Shown here piece by piece: positions 1 to 6,167 of a stretch of DNA of 6,335 nt. Position 1 is the first letter of the stretch; every line of letters starts with the position of its first letter. Source of the stretch: Deltaproteobacteria bacterium (lineage in GTDB: Bacteria; Desulfobacterota; Desulfobacteria; Desulfobacterales; Desulfatirhabdiaceae); NCBI GenBank assembly GCA_021778975.1, contig JAJYBO010000174.1:1-6335 (forward strand), given 5' to 3'. The translations under genes were made by a program, and so were the position numbers. The notes under the pieces were generated by a model. The model had not been told where the DNA came from, ran no database searches, and saw nothing but the letters and a program-made list of their open reading frames with translations.

Positions 1-378
1 AATCTTTCCTATGGGATAATCTTTCCACATGCGGCTGACTGTATCAGATGATTCAGCAGATTTCGACACGGCACCAATACAACGGTATTTCAATCGTCTA
101 AAGATATAGGATTTCAATGAGCAATTATTTTTCCTGCGATACAGACAAAACGCATTGCCGCTGCTTAACTCGATATAAAATTTATGAAGAATGTCCTCCG
201 GTTTCTCCTTGATTTTTTTCTGTTTCTTGGACTTGCGAGATAACTGATAGCGAGCGAATTTAAACAATTCCTCATAATATTTCTCAAACCATCGGTTCAG
301 GGATGTGATATCGCCGTTTCTGACATCATTACAAATGGCCTGGGCAATCTTTATGTCTTCATGTTGTTCTGGTTCCAT
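1..378 (-). CDS. Sigma-70 family (ECF-like) RNA polymerase sigma factor, N-terminal part, cut by the window edge
   Basis: An open frame of 126 codons starts with ATG at 378 and continues without a stop through position 1, so the C-terminus lies outside the window. A GAGGAA Shine-Dalgarno at 387-382 supports this start. The protein reads like sigma region 2: an acidic N-terminus, then 'NGDITSLNRWFEKYY' (residues 21-35, the region 2.1 helix), 'LFKFARYQLS' (38-47), 'KPEDILHKFYIELSSG' (59-74, the region 2.2 core-binding helix pattern) and 'SLKSYIFRRLKYRCIGAV' (87-104, the 2.3/2.4 promoter-melting and -10 helices). A basic KKQKKIKEK stretch (51-59) sits between 2.1 and 2.2. Region 4 would lie beyond the edge. 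The gene is visibly more AT-rich than the operon to its right, which suggests separate ancestry. The family call is from motif memory, and the target regulon cannot be seen. Confidence 0.6.
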   Translation of the reverse strand, partial: MEPEQHEDIKIAQAICNDVRNGDITSLNRWFEKYYEELFKFARYQLSRKSKKQKKIKEKPEDILHKFYIELSSGNAFCLYRRKNNCSLKSYIFRRLKYRCIGAVSKSAESSDTVSRMWKDYPIGKI

Positions 379-396
379 AAATTCCTCGAAGATTGT

Positions 397-515
397 GACG
401 GCTTCGTAAAAAGTCCGGATGCCGCGCTGTATTCTTTGGCGTTGCGGCGTACCATAACTACGTCACACGCATCAGGATTCAAGCGCCTTGCCTGCGAACT
501 TTTTACAATGCCATC
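397..515. repeat. MITE-like imperfect inverted-repeat element (~119 bp)
   Basis: The two ends are imperfect inverted repeats. GACGGCTTCGTAAAAAGTCCG (397-417) matches the reverse complement of 495-515 at 17 of 21 positions, with a perfect 9-bp core GTAAAAAGT (406-414) / ACTTTTTAC (498-506). The interior (about 418-493) carries further partial palindromes, such as GCGTTGCGGCGTA opposite TACGTCACACGC. There is no credible coding content and no obvious target-site duplication. It fills most of the gap between the hdrA-like stop codon and the sigma-factor start, so it could act as a transcriptional barrier or carry sigma-gene promoter elements. I recall similar GTAAAAAGT-ended repeats from Desulfobacterales genomes but cannot verify that here. 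Confidence 0.55.
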
Positions 516-536
516 TGAAATTTGACTTTTCACATT

Positions 537-2495
537 TCAGCTCGATACATTCAGCAATCCGGAAATTTCCGCTTCAATCTGTCTGTCTGTAAAATGTCTG
601 GCGGTAATGGCGCCGGAAGGACAGGCGGCGGTGCAAACACCGCATCCCTGGCACAAGGCATCCTGAATGACAGCGCCGGAGTCCTGCAACAGGATAGCCT
701 TGTGGGGACAAACCCCAACACAAATGCCGCATCCGGAACACAGAGCGGCATCCACTTCGGAAATACAGGCCGGAAGTCGCAACACCGCCTCCGGCAACAG
801 ACCCGACAACGCATCCCCCACCGCCGCCAACCCCTGAGCGATCGCTACGGGGATCGTACAGGGGCCGCCAGCGCAACCGGCCGTCCATACGCCTTTCTGC
901 GATGCCGAAACCGGGGAAAGCTGCGGGTGTAATTTAGAGAAAAAACCATCGGCGTCCACAGAAATATCCAGGCACTCCGACAGCCGGAAGGCGTCTGCGC
1001 CGCCTGTCATCGCCGGCGCCAGCACCGCCATGTCACAGGATGTCTGCTGGACATTACGATGAATATCCTGCCAGCGGATCCCCATGACACCGTCCTTCTG
1101 AAAAATTTCCAGACTGTCCGGCTCAGCCAGACGCTGACACTGAACATGCGGCAGCGCCATGACGGCGGCAAGCAGTTCCTGAGCGTCTTTTCCTGGCAGA
1201 CACCAGTCCGAAAACAGGATCAGGATGGAGATGTCCGGCTGTTTTTCCGCAGCGATCCGGGCGAATTTCAGCAGATACCGGCAACAGATACCGGAGCAAT
1301 ACGGTTTGGCGACATGCGTACGGGAACCTGCACAGGCAATCAGCGCCAGATAGCGAGGCGCTTCACCGTTTTTGAGGCGCAGCCGGCCGCCGGCAGGTCC
1401 GGTGGAGCTTACGATGCGTTCAAATTCCATCGCCGTATAGACATCGGGAATCTTGCCGTATCCATAGCGTTCTAAAGGGGAGATATCCAGAAGATCGCCG
1501 CCGGTGGCAACGATGACACCGCCTACCGTTACGTCTTCCACGCGTTCGACGGCCCCCAGATCAATGGCGCCGAACGGGCAGGCATCTTTGCAGGCGCTGC
1601 AATCGCCGCTGTTGAAATGAATGCAGTGATGTACATCAATAGTTGCGATATGAGGCAGCGCGCCGGGGTACGGGATGTAAATGGCCTTTCGGGTGTCCAG
1701 TCCTTCGTTGTACTCGTTGGAAACCGTTACAGGGCAGACATCGCAGCAGGCCGCGCAGCCAATGCAGGCGTCCGGTGACACATGGGGGGGATGGCGGCGG
1801 ATCCGAACGGTGAGATTGCCGAAAAACCCTTTAATATCAGATAGTTCACTTCTGGTCCAGCAGAGGATATGATCGTGGTGCAACACGGCGTCCATCAGGG
1901 GATCTATCATGCAGGTTGCGCATTCACCGCCAGGAAACACGGTCTCGAAGCGGGCGACCCGGCCGCCGATGCAGGGCGCTTTTTCGACTATATATACCGT
2001 GCGCCCGGCATTGCCTGCCGCCATTGCAGCGCTCATCCCCGCAACACCGGCGCCGATAATCAGCAAATCCGGATGGCTCGGAATCTCTTTGACGGATAGC
2101 GGCGCGTTCTGACGCACACGTCGCACCGCGGCCTGTATCAGTCTCTTGGCCTTTTCTGTGGACAGCGCTTTGTCCGGTGTTATCCACGCACAGTGTTCCC
2201 GGATATTGGCGATTTGAAGCAGAAACGGGTTCACCCCCGCACTTTCAAGAACACGCTGAAAAGTCTGTTCATGCTCTTTGGGAGAACATCCGGCGATGAC
2301 CACATGCGTCAGCGCCTGAGAAGCAATTTCCTGCCTGAGCAGCTCTCGATCCGTATCGGAACACAGCAGCGCGGATCGTCGGACCATCGCCACATCCGGC
2401 AGCGCGTTGCAGAAATCCACCAGCGCCGCGATATCCACAGCGTCCCGGATATTGGGGCCGCATTCACAAATGAAAACGCCGATGCGACAGGGCAC
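537..2495 (-). CDS. hdrA: HdrA-like iron-sulfur flavoprotein (CoB-CoM heterodisulfide reductase subunit A family)
   Basis: A 652-residue protein of normal HdrA length. The N-terminal domain begins 'RIGVFICECG' (4-13) and contains 'CSPKEHEQTFQ' (70-80) and 'ANIREHCAW' (96-104), all typical of HdrA. An FAD-binding motif GAGVAG lies at 148-153, followed by CIGGR (175-179) and GECATCMIDP (190-199). Ferredoxin-like cysteines occur at C244/C247/C250/C254 and C291/C299/C302/C306. The HdrA hallmark cluster motif C388-x11-C400-xxx-C404-C405 ('CAGSR...YCSGICC') is intact. Two more [4Fe-4S] motifs lie near the C-terminus (C586/589/592/596 and C615/618/621/625). No membrane segment is seen, so it is probably cytosolic. 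HdrA proteins move electrons between flavin, ferredoxin and partner subunits, often with flavin-based bifurcation. No hdrB or hdrC is present in the window. It is last in the operon after lpd, starts with GTG behind a strong Shine-Dalgarno, and ends in TGA. The family is secure, but the physiological partner is unknown. Confidence 0.92.
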   Translation of the reverse strand: MPCRIGVFICECGPNIRDAVDIAALVDFCNALPDVAMVRRSALLCSDTDRELLRQEIASQALTHVVIAGCSPKEHEQTFQRVLESAGVNPFLLQIANIREHCAWITPDKALSTEKAKRLIQAAVRRVRQNAPLSVKEIPSHPDLLIIGAGVAGMSAAMAAGNAGRTVYIVEKAPCIGGRVARFETVFPGGECATCMIDPLMDAVLHHDHILCWTRSELSDIKGFFGNLTVRIRRHPPHVSPDACIGCAACCDVCPVTVSNEYNEGLDTRKAIYIPYPGALPHIATIDVHHCIHFNSGDCSACKDACPFGAIDLGAVERVEDVTVGGVIVATGGDLLDISPLERYGYGKIPDVYTAMEFERIVSSTGPAGGRLRLKNGEAPRYLALIACAGSRTHVAKPYCSGICCRYLLKFARIAAEKQPDISILILFSDWCLPGKDAQELLAAVMALPHVQCQRLAEPDSLEIFQKDGVMGIRWQDIHRNVQQTSCDMAVLAPAMTGGADAFRLSECLDISVDADGFFSKLHPQLSPVSASQKGVWTAGCAGGPCTIPVAIAQGLAAVGDALSGLLPEAVLRLPACISEVDAALCSGCGICVGVCPHKAILLQDSGAVIQDALCQGCGVCTAACPSGAITARHFTDRQIEAEISGLLNVSS

Positions 2496-2496
2496 A

Positions 2497-2507
2497 CCCC
2501 TCCTTCC
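2497..2507 (-). promoter_or_regulatory. Ribosome binding site fixing the GTG start of the hdrA-like gene
   Basis: On the minus strand GGAAGGAGGGG (2507-2497) lies just upstream of GTG at 2495. The nearby ATG at 2509 is in another frame and cannot start this protein. The GTG directly precedes the conserved HdrA N-terminus 'PCRIGVFICECG'. The 24-bp gap after lpd contains only this site, consistent with co-transcription from upstream. Confidence 0.7.
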
Positions 2508-2519
2508 ATTACAAGATCG

Positions 2520-3929
2520 TCACGATTTTTTTGACATCTGTCTCTGAATGGACGCCGCCGCCGCCATCAGGGTCTCCGAAAACGTCGGATGACTGTGAAC
2601 TGTCCGCGCGATATCTTCGGAACTCGCACCCATTTCCATGGCCATGACGCCTTCGGCGATCATTTCCGAAGCGCCGTGTCCGATCATGTGAATACCTAAA
2701 ATCCGGTCTGTTTTGGCGTGAGCGATGACTTTGACCAGTCCCTCGGTGTCTCCGGCGCACAGCGCCCTGCCGTTTCCGGTAAACGGGAATGTTCCCGCCC
2801 GGTAAGGAATGTTGCGTTCTTTCACCTGGTCTTCGGTCAGCCCCACGCTGGCGACTTCAGGATTTGTATATATGACGGACGGCAGGGTGTCGTAGTGAAC
2901 CTCGGAGGCCATGCCCGCCATGTTCTCGACGGCAGCGACGCCTTCCGCGGACGCCTTGTGCGCCAGCATGGGGCCGGCGACGATATCGCCCGCCGCATAA
3001 ATAGATGCAATATTGGTCTGAAATCGGGAATTGATCCGAACAGCGTCATGGCCGTCCCGTTCGATGCCGACGGATTCAAGCCCGATGCCGTGTGTTTGAG
3101 GCTTGCGTCCGACAGCCACCAGCAGCTTGTCGAAGGTCAGAGTTTCTTCCGCGGCGCCGGACACAACGGCGACATTCACCCCATTTGCGGATATTTCCAC
3201 ACGATTCACCCGGGTTTTAAGGCGAAATGCCATGCCCTGTTTATCGAGACTGCGCTTGAGGGCGCGGCTGATCTGACCATCGAGACCCGATGCGATCTGA
3301 GGCAGCATTTCGATCACCGTCACCCGAGATCCCAGACGCTGCCAGACGGAGCCCAACTCAAGCCCGATAAAACCGCCGCCAATGACCCCCAGATGCTGCG
3401 GAACTTCCGAAAATTCCAGAGCGCCGGTGGAATCAACGATATGATGGCCGTCAAAATCACCATCCGGCAGGGATACCGGTCTGCTGCCGGTTGCCAGCAA
3501 TATGAAATTTGTGTTCAGATTTCTGATTTCGCCGCTGACGCCGGAAACACGAACATGATGTGCGTCCACAAGTTCGGCGACGCCTGTAACGATCTCCACG
3601 CGACCGGCTTCGAGAAGTTTTCGCACCTGCCCGGTCAGCGCCTCCACAATTCGATGTTTGCGCTGCATCATCACCGATACATCGAAAGAAACATTTTCGG
3701 CGCGAACACCGTAATCCGCCAGACGCCGCGACGCCGCGACGTAAAGTTCGCTGGAATCCAGCAGCGCCTTGCTGGGAATACACCCCGCATTCAAACACAC
3801 CCCGCCCAGACGGGAATGCTTTTCGACGCAGGCGACGGTCATTCCCAATTGCGAGGCCCGCACCGCCGCGGTATAGCCTCCTGGTCCGCCGCCGATGATC
3901 ACCAGATCGTATTTTTTATCTTCCGTCAT
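2520..3929 (-). CDS. lpd: Dihydrolipoamide dehydrogenase (E3)
   Basis: A 469-residue protein, the usual E3 length. It reoxidises dihydrolipoyl groups on E2 and reduces NAD+ (EC 1.8.1.4). Visible signatures are the FAD motif GGGPGG (13-18), the redox-active disulfide in 'GGVCLNAGCIPSK' (C45 and C50), the NAD-binding motif GGGFIG (184-189), the second FAD motif 'YAAGDIVAG' (311-319), and the C-terminal catalytic pair in 'HPTFSE' (H447, E452), which serves the partner subunit of the homodimer. ATG at 3929 lies 3 bp after the odhB stop codon. Its ribosome binding region (GGAGAT) falls inside the last codons of odhB, so the two genes are probably translationally coupled. No key residue is missing. 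Closely related flavoprotein disulfide reductases exist, but the E2 neighbour and complete motif set make E3 the natural call. Confidence 0.95.
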   Translation of the reverse strand: MTEDKKYDLVIIGGGPGGYTAAVRASQLGMTVACVEKHSRLGGVCLNAGCIPSKALLDSSELYVAASRRLADYGVRAENVSFDVSVMMQRKHRIVEALTGQVRKLLEAGRVEIVTGVAELVDAHHVRVSGVSGEIRNLNTNFILLATGSRPVSLPDGDFDGHHIVDSTGALEFSEVPQHLGVIGGGFIGLELGSVWQRLGSRVTVIEMLPQIASGLDGQISRALKRSLDKQGMAFRLKTRVNRVEISANGVNVAVVSGAAEETLTFDKLLVAVGRKPQTHGIGLESVGIERDGHDAVRINSRFQTNIASIYAAGDIVAGPMLAHKASAEGVAAVENMAGMASEVHYDTLPSVIYTNPEVASVGLTEDQVKERNIPYRAGTFPFTGNGRALCAGDTEGLVKVIAHAKTDRILGIHMIGHGASEMIAEGVMAMEMGASSEDIARTVHSHPTFSETLMAAAASIQRQMSKKS

Positions 3930-3932
3930 AGC

Positions 3933-5219
3933 CTATATCTCCATCAAGAGTCGTTCCGGCGCTTCGATACATTCCTTGATCCGTTTGAGACAGGAAACCG
4001 CCCCCTGTCCGTCCACGACACGGTGGTCATAACTGAGCGCCACATACATCATGGAGCGGATGACAATGGCGTCATCAACCACCACCGGGCGTTTTTCGAT
4101 CTTATGCATGCCCAGAATGGCGCTCTGCGGGGGATTTAAAATGGGCGTACTGAGAAGCGACCCATACACGCCGCCATTGCTGATGGTAAAGGTTCCCCCT
4201 TCCAGTTCGGAAAGTTCGAGTTTGCCGGATTTGATTTTTTCCACAAAATGGGCGATGGTCGCTTCGATGTCGGCAAAGCCCATGCGATCCGCATGACGGA
4301 TGACCGGCACGACCAGCCCCCTCGGACTGCCGACGGCAACGCCGATATGGTAATAGTTGTGATAGAGGATATCCGCTCCGTCAATACGGGCGTTGATGGC
4401 GGGGAAATCCTTCAGCGCCGCGACACACGCCCTGACAAAAAAACTCATGAAGCCCAATGAAACGCCGTGTTTTTTCTGAAAGTCTTCCTTGAATCTCTGC
4501 CGCAGGGCCATGACGGGCGTCATGTCAATTTCGTTGAAGGTCGTGAGCATGGCGGTCTGCTGCTTCGCCTGCACCAGTCTTTCGGCGATGCGCCGGCGGA
4601 TGGGCGTCATGGGGGTGCGGATTATGGGTTCGTCCGAAATGGACGGCGCCGCAACCGTGCATTCAGCGGTCATGGCAGGCGGCGCGGATGGCGCCGGTTT
4701 TGCCTCGAGATACAGCAACACATCCCCTTTTGTGATCCGGCCATCCGGACCGGTGCCCACAATGCCGCGAACATCCACGCCCGTTTTTTCGACCAGACGG
4801 CGGACGGATGGAATCATGAAATCCTCCGCCAAAACAGCAGCCGTATGCGCTTCCGGCGTGCGCGGCGAGGACGCCGGGATATCGGCGGATGGGATATCCG
4901 CCGGTTTTTCCGCTGCTCGCGCCGGAAGCGGCGACGCGACGGCTGGAGATATCGTTTCAACGGGTACTGAAGGGGATGCCGCATTCCGTTCGAGGCTCAG
5001 CGTCCCCACCACCGCGCCAATCGGGAGCGCCTGTCCCGCCGGCGCCAGTGTATGCAGGATGCCGTCGCTTTCCGCGGACACTTCCAGGGAAACCTTATCG
5101 GTTTCGATGACCAGCAGAGACTCTCCCTTGCGGACGTAATCGCCGTCATTTTTGAGCCATTGCGCCAGAACCGCCTCCCGGACGGATTCGCCGACGCCGG
5201 GTATTTTGATGTCTGTCAT
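3933..5219 (-). CDS. odhB: Dihydrolipoyllysine-residue succinyltransferase, E2 of 2-oxoglutarate dehydrogenase
   Basis: A 428-residue E2 (sucB/odhB type, EC 2.3.1.61) that transfers succinyl groups from lipoamide to CoA. Domains in order: one lipoyl domain (about 1-76, lipoyl lysine K42 in 'IETDKVSLEV'); a Pro/Ala-rich linker (about 80-130); a peripheral subunit-binding domain (about 134-172, 'IPSVRRLVEKTGVDV...GRITKGDV'); a second linker; and the acyltransferase catalytic domain (about 200-428). The catalytic domain carries 'TAMLTTFNE' (222-230), 'GFMSFFV', 'NPPQSAILGMH' (362-372) and the active-site HRVVDG (399-404; H399, D403). These segments closely match remembered SucB sequences and favour a 2-oxoglutarate rather than pyruvate or branched-chain complex. 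An ATG 15 bp upstream at 5234 is in frame, but 5219 is preferred because GGGAGG lies just ahead of it and the family begins near this residue. E1 (odhA) is absent from the window. Confidence 0.93.
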   Translation of the reverse strand: MTDIKIPGVGESVREAVLAQWLKNDGDYVRKGESLLVIETDKVSLEVSAESDGILHTLAPAGQALPIGAVVGTLSLERNAASPSVPVETISPAVASPLPARAAEKPADIPSADIPASSPRTPEAHTAAVLAEDFMIPSVRRLVEKTGVDVRGIVGTGPDGRITKGDVLLYLEAKPAPSAPPAMTAECTVAAPSISDEPIIRTPMTPIRRRIAERLVQAKQQTAMLTTFNEIDMTPVMALRQRFKEDFQKKHGVSLGFMSFFVRACVAALKDFPAINARIDGADILYHNYYHIGVAVGSPRGLVVPVIRHADRMGFADIEATIAHFVEKIKSGKLELSELEGGTFTISNGGVYGSLLSTPILNPPQSAILGMHKIEKRPVVVDDAIVIRSMMYVALSYDHRVVDGQGAVSCLKRIKECIEAPERLLMEI

Positions 5220-5222
5220 GAT

Positions 5223-5229
5223 ACCTCCC
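5223..5229 (-). promoter_or_regulatory. Ribosome binding site deciding the odhB start
   Basis: GGGAGGT (5229-5223, minus strand) sits 3 bp from the ATG at 5219, in the 11-bp gap between the upstream HNH gene's stop (TGA, 5233-5231) and odhB. It supports 5219 over the in-frame ATG at 5234, which overlaps the end of the HNH gene and would encode the Shine-Dalgarno itself as Gly-Gly. Confidence 0.75.
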
Positions 5230-5230
5230 T

Positions 5231-5620
5231 TCACGCTTTGACGTTTTGTTTCAGCAGCGCCTCCAGACCGGCAAACGGCCGGTGCGTCGCCGACGATGCG
5301 TCGCCGGCGTCATCCTGCGCTACGCCGCCATACCATTCCGCATCCAGGTATCGGGAATGCTCGTTTTCATGGCAATAGATGCAGAGCAGTTCCCAATTGC
5401 TGCCGTCCGGCGGATTGTTGTCGTGGTCATGGTCCCGGTGATGAACCGTCAGTTCCTTCAATTTCTTTCCGGAAAATTCGCGTCCACACCGGGCGCATAC
5501 CCAGGGAAAAAGCTTCAGGGCGCGTTCCCGATATGTTTTCTCACGAAGCTCCTGATTTTTTCTGGCTTCGACAATGATGCGCTCCATGCCTTCAGTGGAT
5601 TTCAGTGGTATTTTTTTCAT
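5231..5620 (-). CDS. yajD: HNH endonuclease-family protein, YajD-like
   Basis: A 129-residue protein, slightly longer than E. coli YajD (about 115). The core reads 'RERALKLFPWVCARCGREF' (31-49), then 'ELTVHHRDHDHDNNPPDGSNWE' in two steps: 'ELTVHHRDHDH' (56-66) and 'NNPPDGSNWELLCIYCHENEHS' beginning at 68. The zinc-binding cysteine pairs are C42/C45 and C80/C83. The catalytic HNH residues are H60-H61, an Asn near 68-75, and H84/H88. The tail 'PFAGLEALLK' (115-124) also matches the family. YajD proteins are predicted small HNH nucleases with no settled biological role that I can cite. A GAGGA Shine-Dalgarno at 5632-5628, 7 bp from the ATG, supports this start. It is the first gene of the operon and is followed after 11 bp by odhB, an unusual partner that occupies the place where E1 might be expected. 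The family call is strong; its role in this operon is unknown. Confidence 0.88.
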   Translation of the reverse strand: MKKIPLKSTEGMERIIVEARKNQELREKTYRERALKLFPWVCARCGREFSGKKLKELTVHHRDHDHDNNPPDGSNWELLCIYCHENEHSRYLDAEWYGGVAQDDAGDASSATHRPFAGLEALLKQNVKA

Positions 5621-5775
5621 GGCCTCATCCTCTTGTCTCCGGGTATAAAGAGACGATCACCCGTGTTGCAAATCTGTGCTGCAGCGTGTAGATATTGACG
5701 CCTGTGTATGGAATCGTGCTTGTCTATTAGCGATTTTTCAAACAATCAGCAACTCTTTTCATGGTAAATGAAAGA

Positions 5776-5919
5776 CTATCGCAAGGTACTGTCCATTGTC
5801 GGTGAGACATCGAAGGGGATATTATCGTGGAAGACCGCTTTTCCAGTCTCAATGTGAACGCAAAAATCGAAAGAGGCATTTATAATCTTACGATAGAGTT
5901 CTGACAAATTGATTGACAT
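5776..5919 (-). CDS. Possible small ORF or gene remnant, 47 residues
   Basis: ATG at 5919 to TAG at 5778-5776 on the minus strand. The product begins 'MSINLSELYRKIINASFDF' and ends 'VSPTMDSTLR'. Composition looks protein-like, without low-complexity runs, but I recognise no family, membrane segment or motif. A weak GGGAT/GGGGA stretch lies just upstream. The ORF overlaps both promoter candidates in this region, and the opposite strand carries its own 25-codon frame (GTG 5827 to TGA 5904, 'VEDRFSSLNVNAKI...'). The coding-like appearance may therefore be chance, or a decayed gene fragment. Low confidence. Confidence 0.2.
   Translation of the reverse strand: MSINLSELYRKIINASFDFCVHIETGKAVFHDNIPFDVSPTMDSTLR
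5879..5907 (-). promoter_or_regulatory. Sigma-70-type promoter candidate for the HNH-odhB-lpd-hdrA operon
   Basis: Minus strand: -35 TTGTCA (5907-5902), exactly 17 bp spacer, -10 TATAAA (5884-5879). Each hexamer matches five of six consensus bases. Transcription would start near 5872 and give a leader of about 250 nt before the HNH gene. Its -35 lies 5 bp from the -35 of the divergent selC candidate, a back-to-back arrangement. Confidence 0.45.
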
Positions 5920-5941
5920 TCCCCATATCCCATACTAAAAA
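5913..5941 (+). promoter_or_regulatory. Promoter candidate for tRNA-Sec
   Basis: A perfect -35 TTGACA (5913-5918) is followed after 17 bp by TAAAAA (5936-5941), a four-of-six match to the -10 consensus. Transcription would start close to 5948, just ahead of the tRNA 5' end at 5952, leaving little or no 5' trailer. The weak -10 lowers confidence. Confidence 0.4.
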
Positions 5942-5951
5942 AGTATCTTAC

Positions 5952-6049
5952 GGAAGTGCACAGCTCACTGGTGGGGCTCCCGGACTTCAAATCCGGTGTG
6001 GGGCGTTAATACCGTCCCGGGTGGGTTCGATTCCCATGCGCTTCCGCCA
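5952..6049 (+). tRNA. selC: tRNA-Sec (UCA anticodon, selenocysteine)
   Basis: This 98-nt gene has the bacterial tRNA-Sec architecture. The acceptor stem is 8 bp (GGAAGTGC 5952-5959 with GCGCTTCC 6038-6045, one G-U pair). The discriminator is G6046 and CCA is encoded (6047-6049). The D stem is AGCTC/GGGCT (5962-5966/5974-5978). The anticodon stem CCGGA/TCCGG (5980-5984/5992-5996) encloses the loop CTTCAAA with anticodon TCA at 5987-5989. The long variable arm (5997-6020) contains a 6-bp stem GGGGCG/CGTCCC. The 5-bp T stem (6021-6025/6033-6037) has loop TTCGATT. The 8+5 acceptor/T helix is the feature recognised by SelA and SelB. It reads UGA as selenocysteine, so the organism should also encode selA, selB and selD elsewhere. 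None is in this window. Confidence 0.96.
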
Positions 6050-6078
6050 ACACCAGTTCAGACAAGTCCAAAAAAGTA

Positions 6079-6108
6079 AAAAAAGCCTTGATATTTCAAG
6101 GCTTTTTT
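6079..6108 (+). terminator. Intrinsic terminator after tRNA-Sec
   Basis: A 13-bp perfect stem (6079-6091 with 6096-6108, core GCCTTGA/TCAAGGC) closes a 4-nt loop TATT and ends in six T residues. It lies 30 bp after the tRNA 3' end. The matching A-run on the left arm means it could also stop transcription arriving on the minus strand. Confidence 0.9.
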
Positions 6109-6167
6109 ATTGTCATCTATCCAGCTTAGTCCAACCAAATCCAGTTAAGGTGATTTCCAACAAAGAA

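Larger units (their letters stand above)
5621..5951. other. Divergent intergenic region between the HNH-odhB-lpd-hdrA operon and selC
   Basis: About 330 bp separate the HNH gene start from tRNA-Sec. I see no convincing known gene here. It holds a good minus-strand sigma-70-type promoter candidate (5907-5879), a plus-strand candidate for the tRNA (5913-5941), and a 47-codon minus-strand ORF (5919-5776) of doubtful status. A weaker second minus-strand promoter could be TTGCAA (5671-5666), 18 bp, TATACC (5647-5642), close to the HNH start. If the stronger promoter is used, the operon mRNA would have a leader of roughly 250 nt. I could not recognise a known riboswitch in it. Confidence 0.6.

Noticed and set aside
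351..533. 60-codon minus-strand ORF starting at GTG 533 between the hdrA-like gene and the sigma factor
   Set aside because: It lies almost wholly inside the inverted-repeat element, has no recognisable family, and overlaps the well-supported sigma-factor start.
537..539. TGA at the end of the hdrA-like gene as selenocysteine
   Set aside because: The protein is already full length with all cluster cysteines, and read-through adds only about ten residues before TAA.
515..540. CTGAAAT/ATTTCAG inverted repeat around the hdrA-like stop codon, considered as a terminator
   Set aside because: A 7-bp AT-rich stem with a 12-nt loop and no following T-run on the transcribed strand is too weak.
2718..4139. 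473-codon plus-strand open frame
   Set aside because: It is antisense to lpd and the end of odhB, both unmistakable. Its product is rich in His, Arg, Gln and Asp, as expected from the complement of GC-rich coding DNA, and resembles no known protein.
5761..5904. Plus-strand frame with an internal TGA (5803-5805), considered as a selenoprotein because tRNA-Sec is adjacent
   Set aside because: The product would be tiny, with no Cys-homologue context, no ribosome binding site and no evident SECIS-like hairpin. selC proximity does not predict selenoprotein genes.
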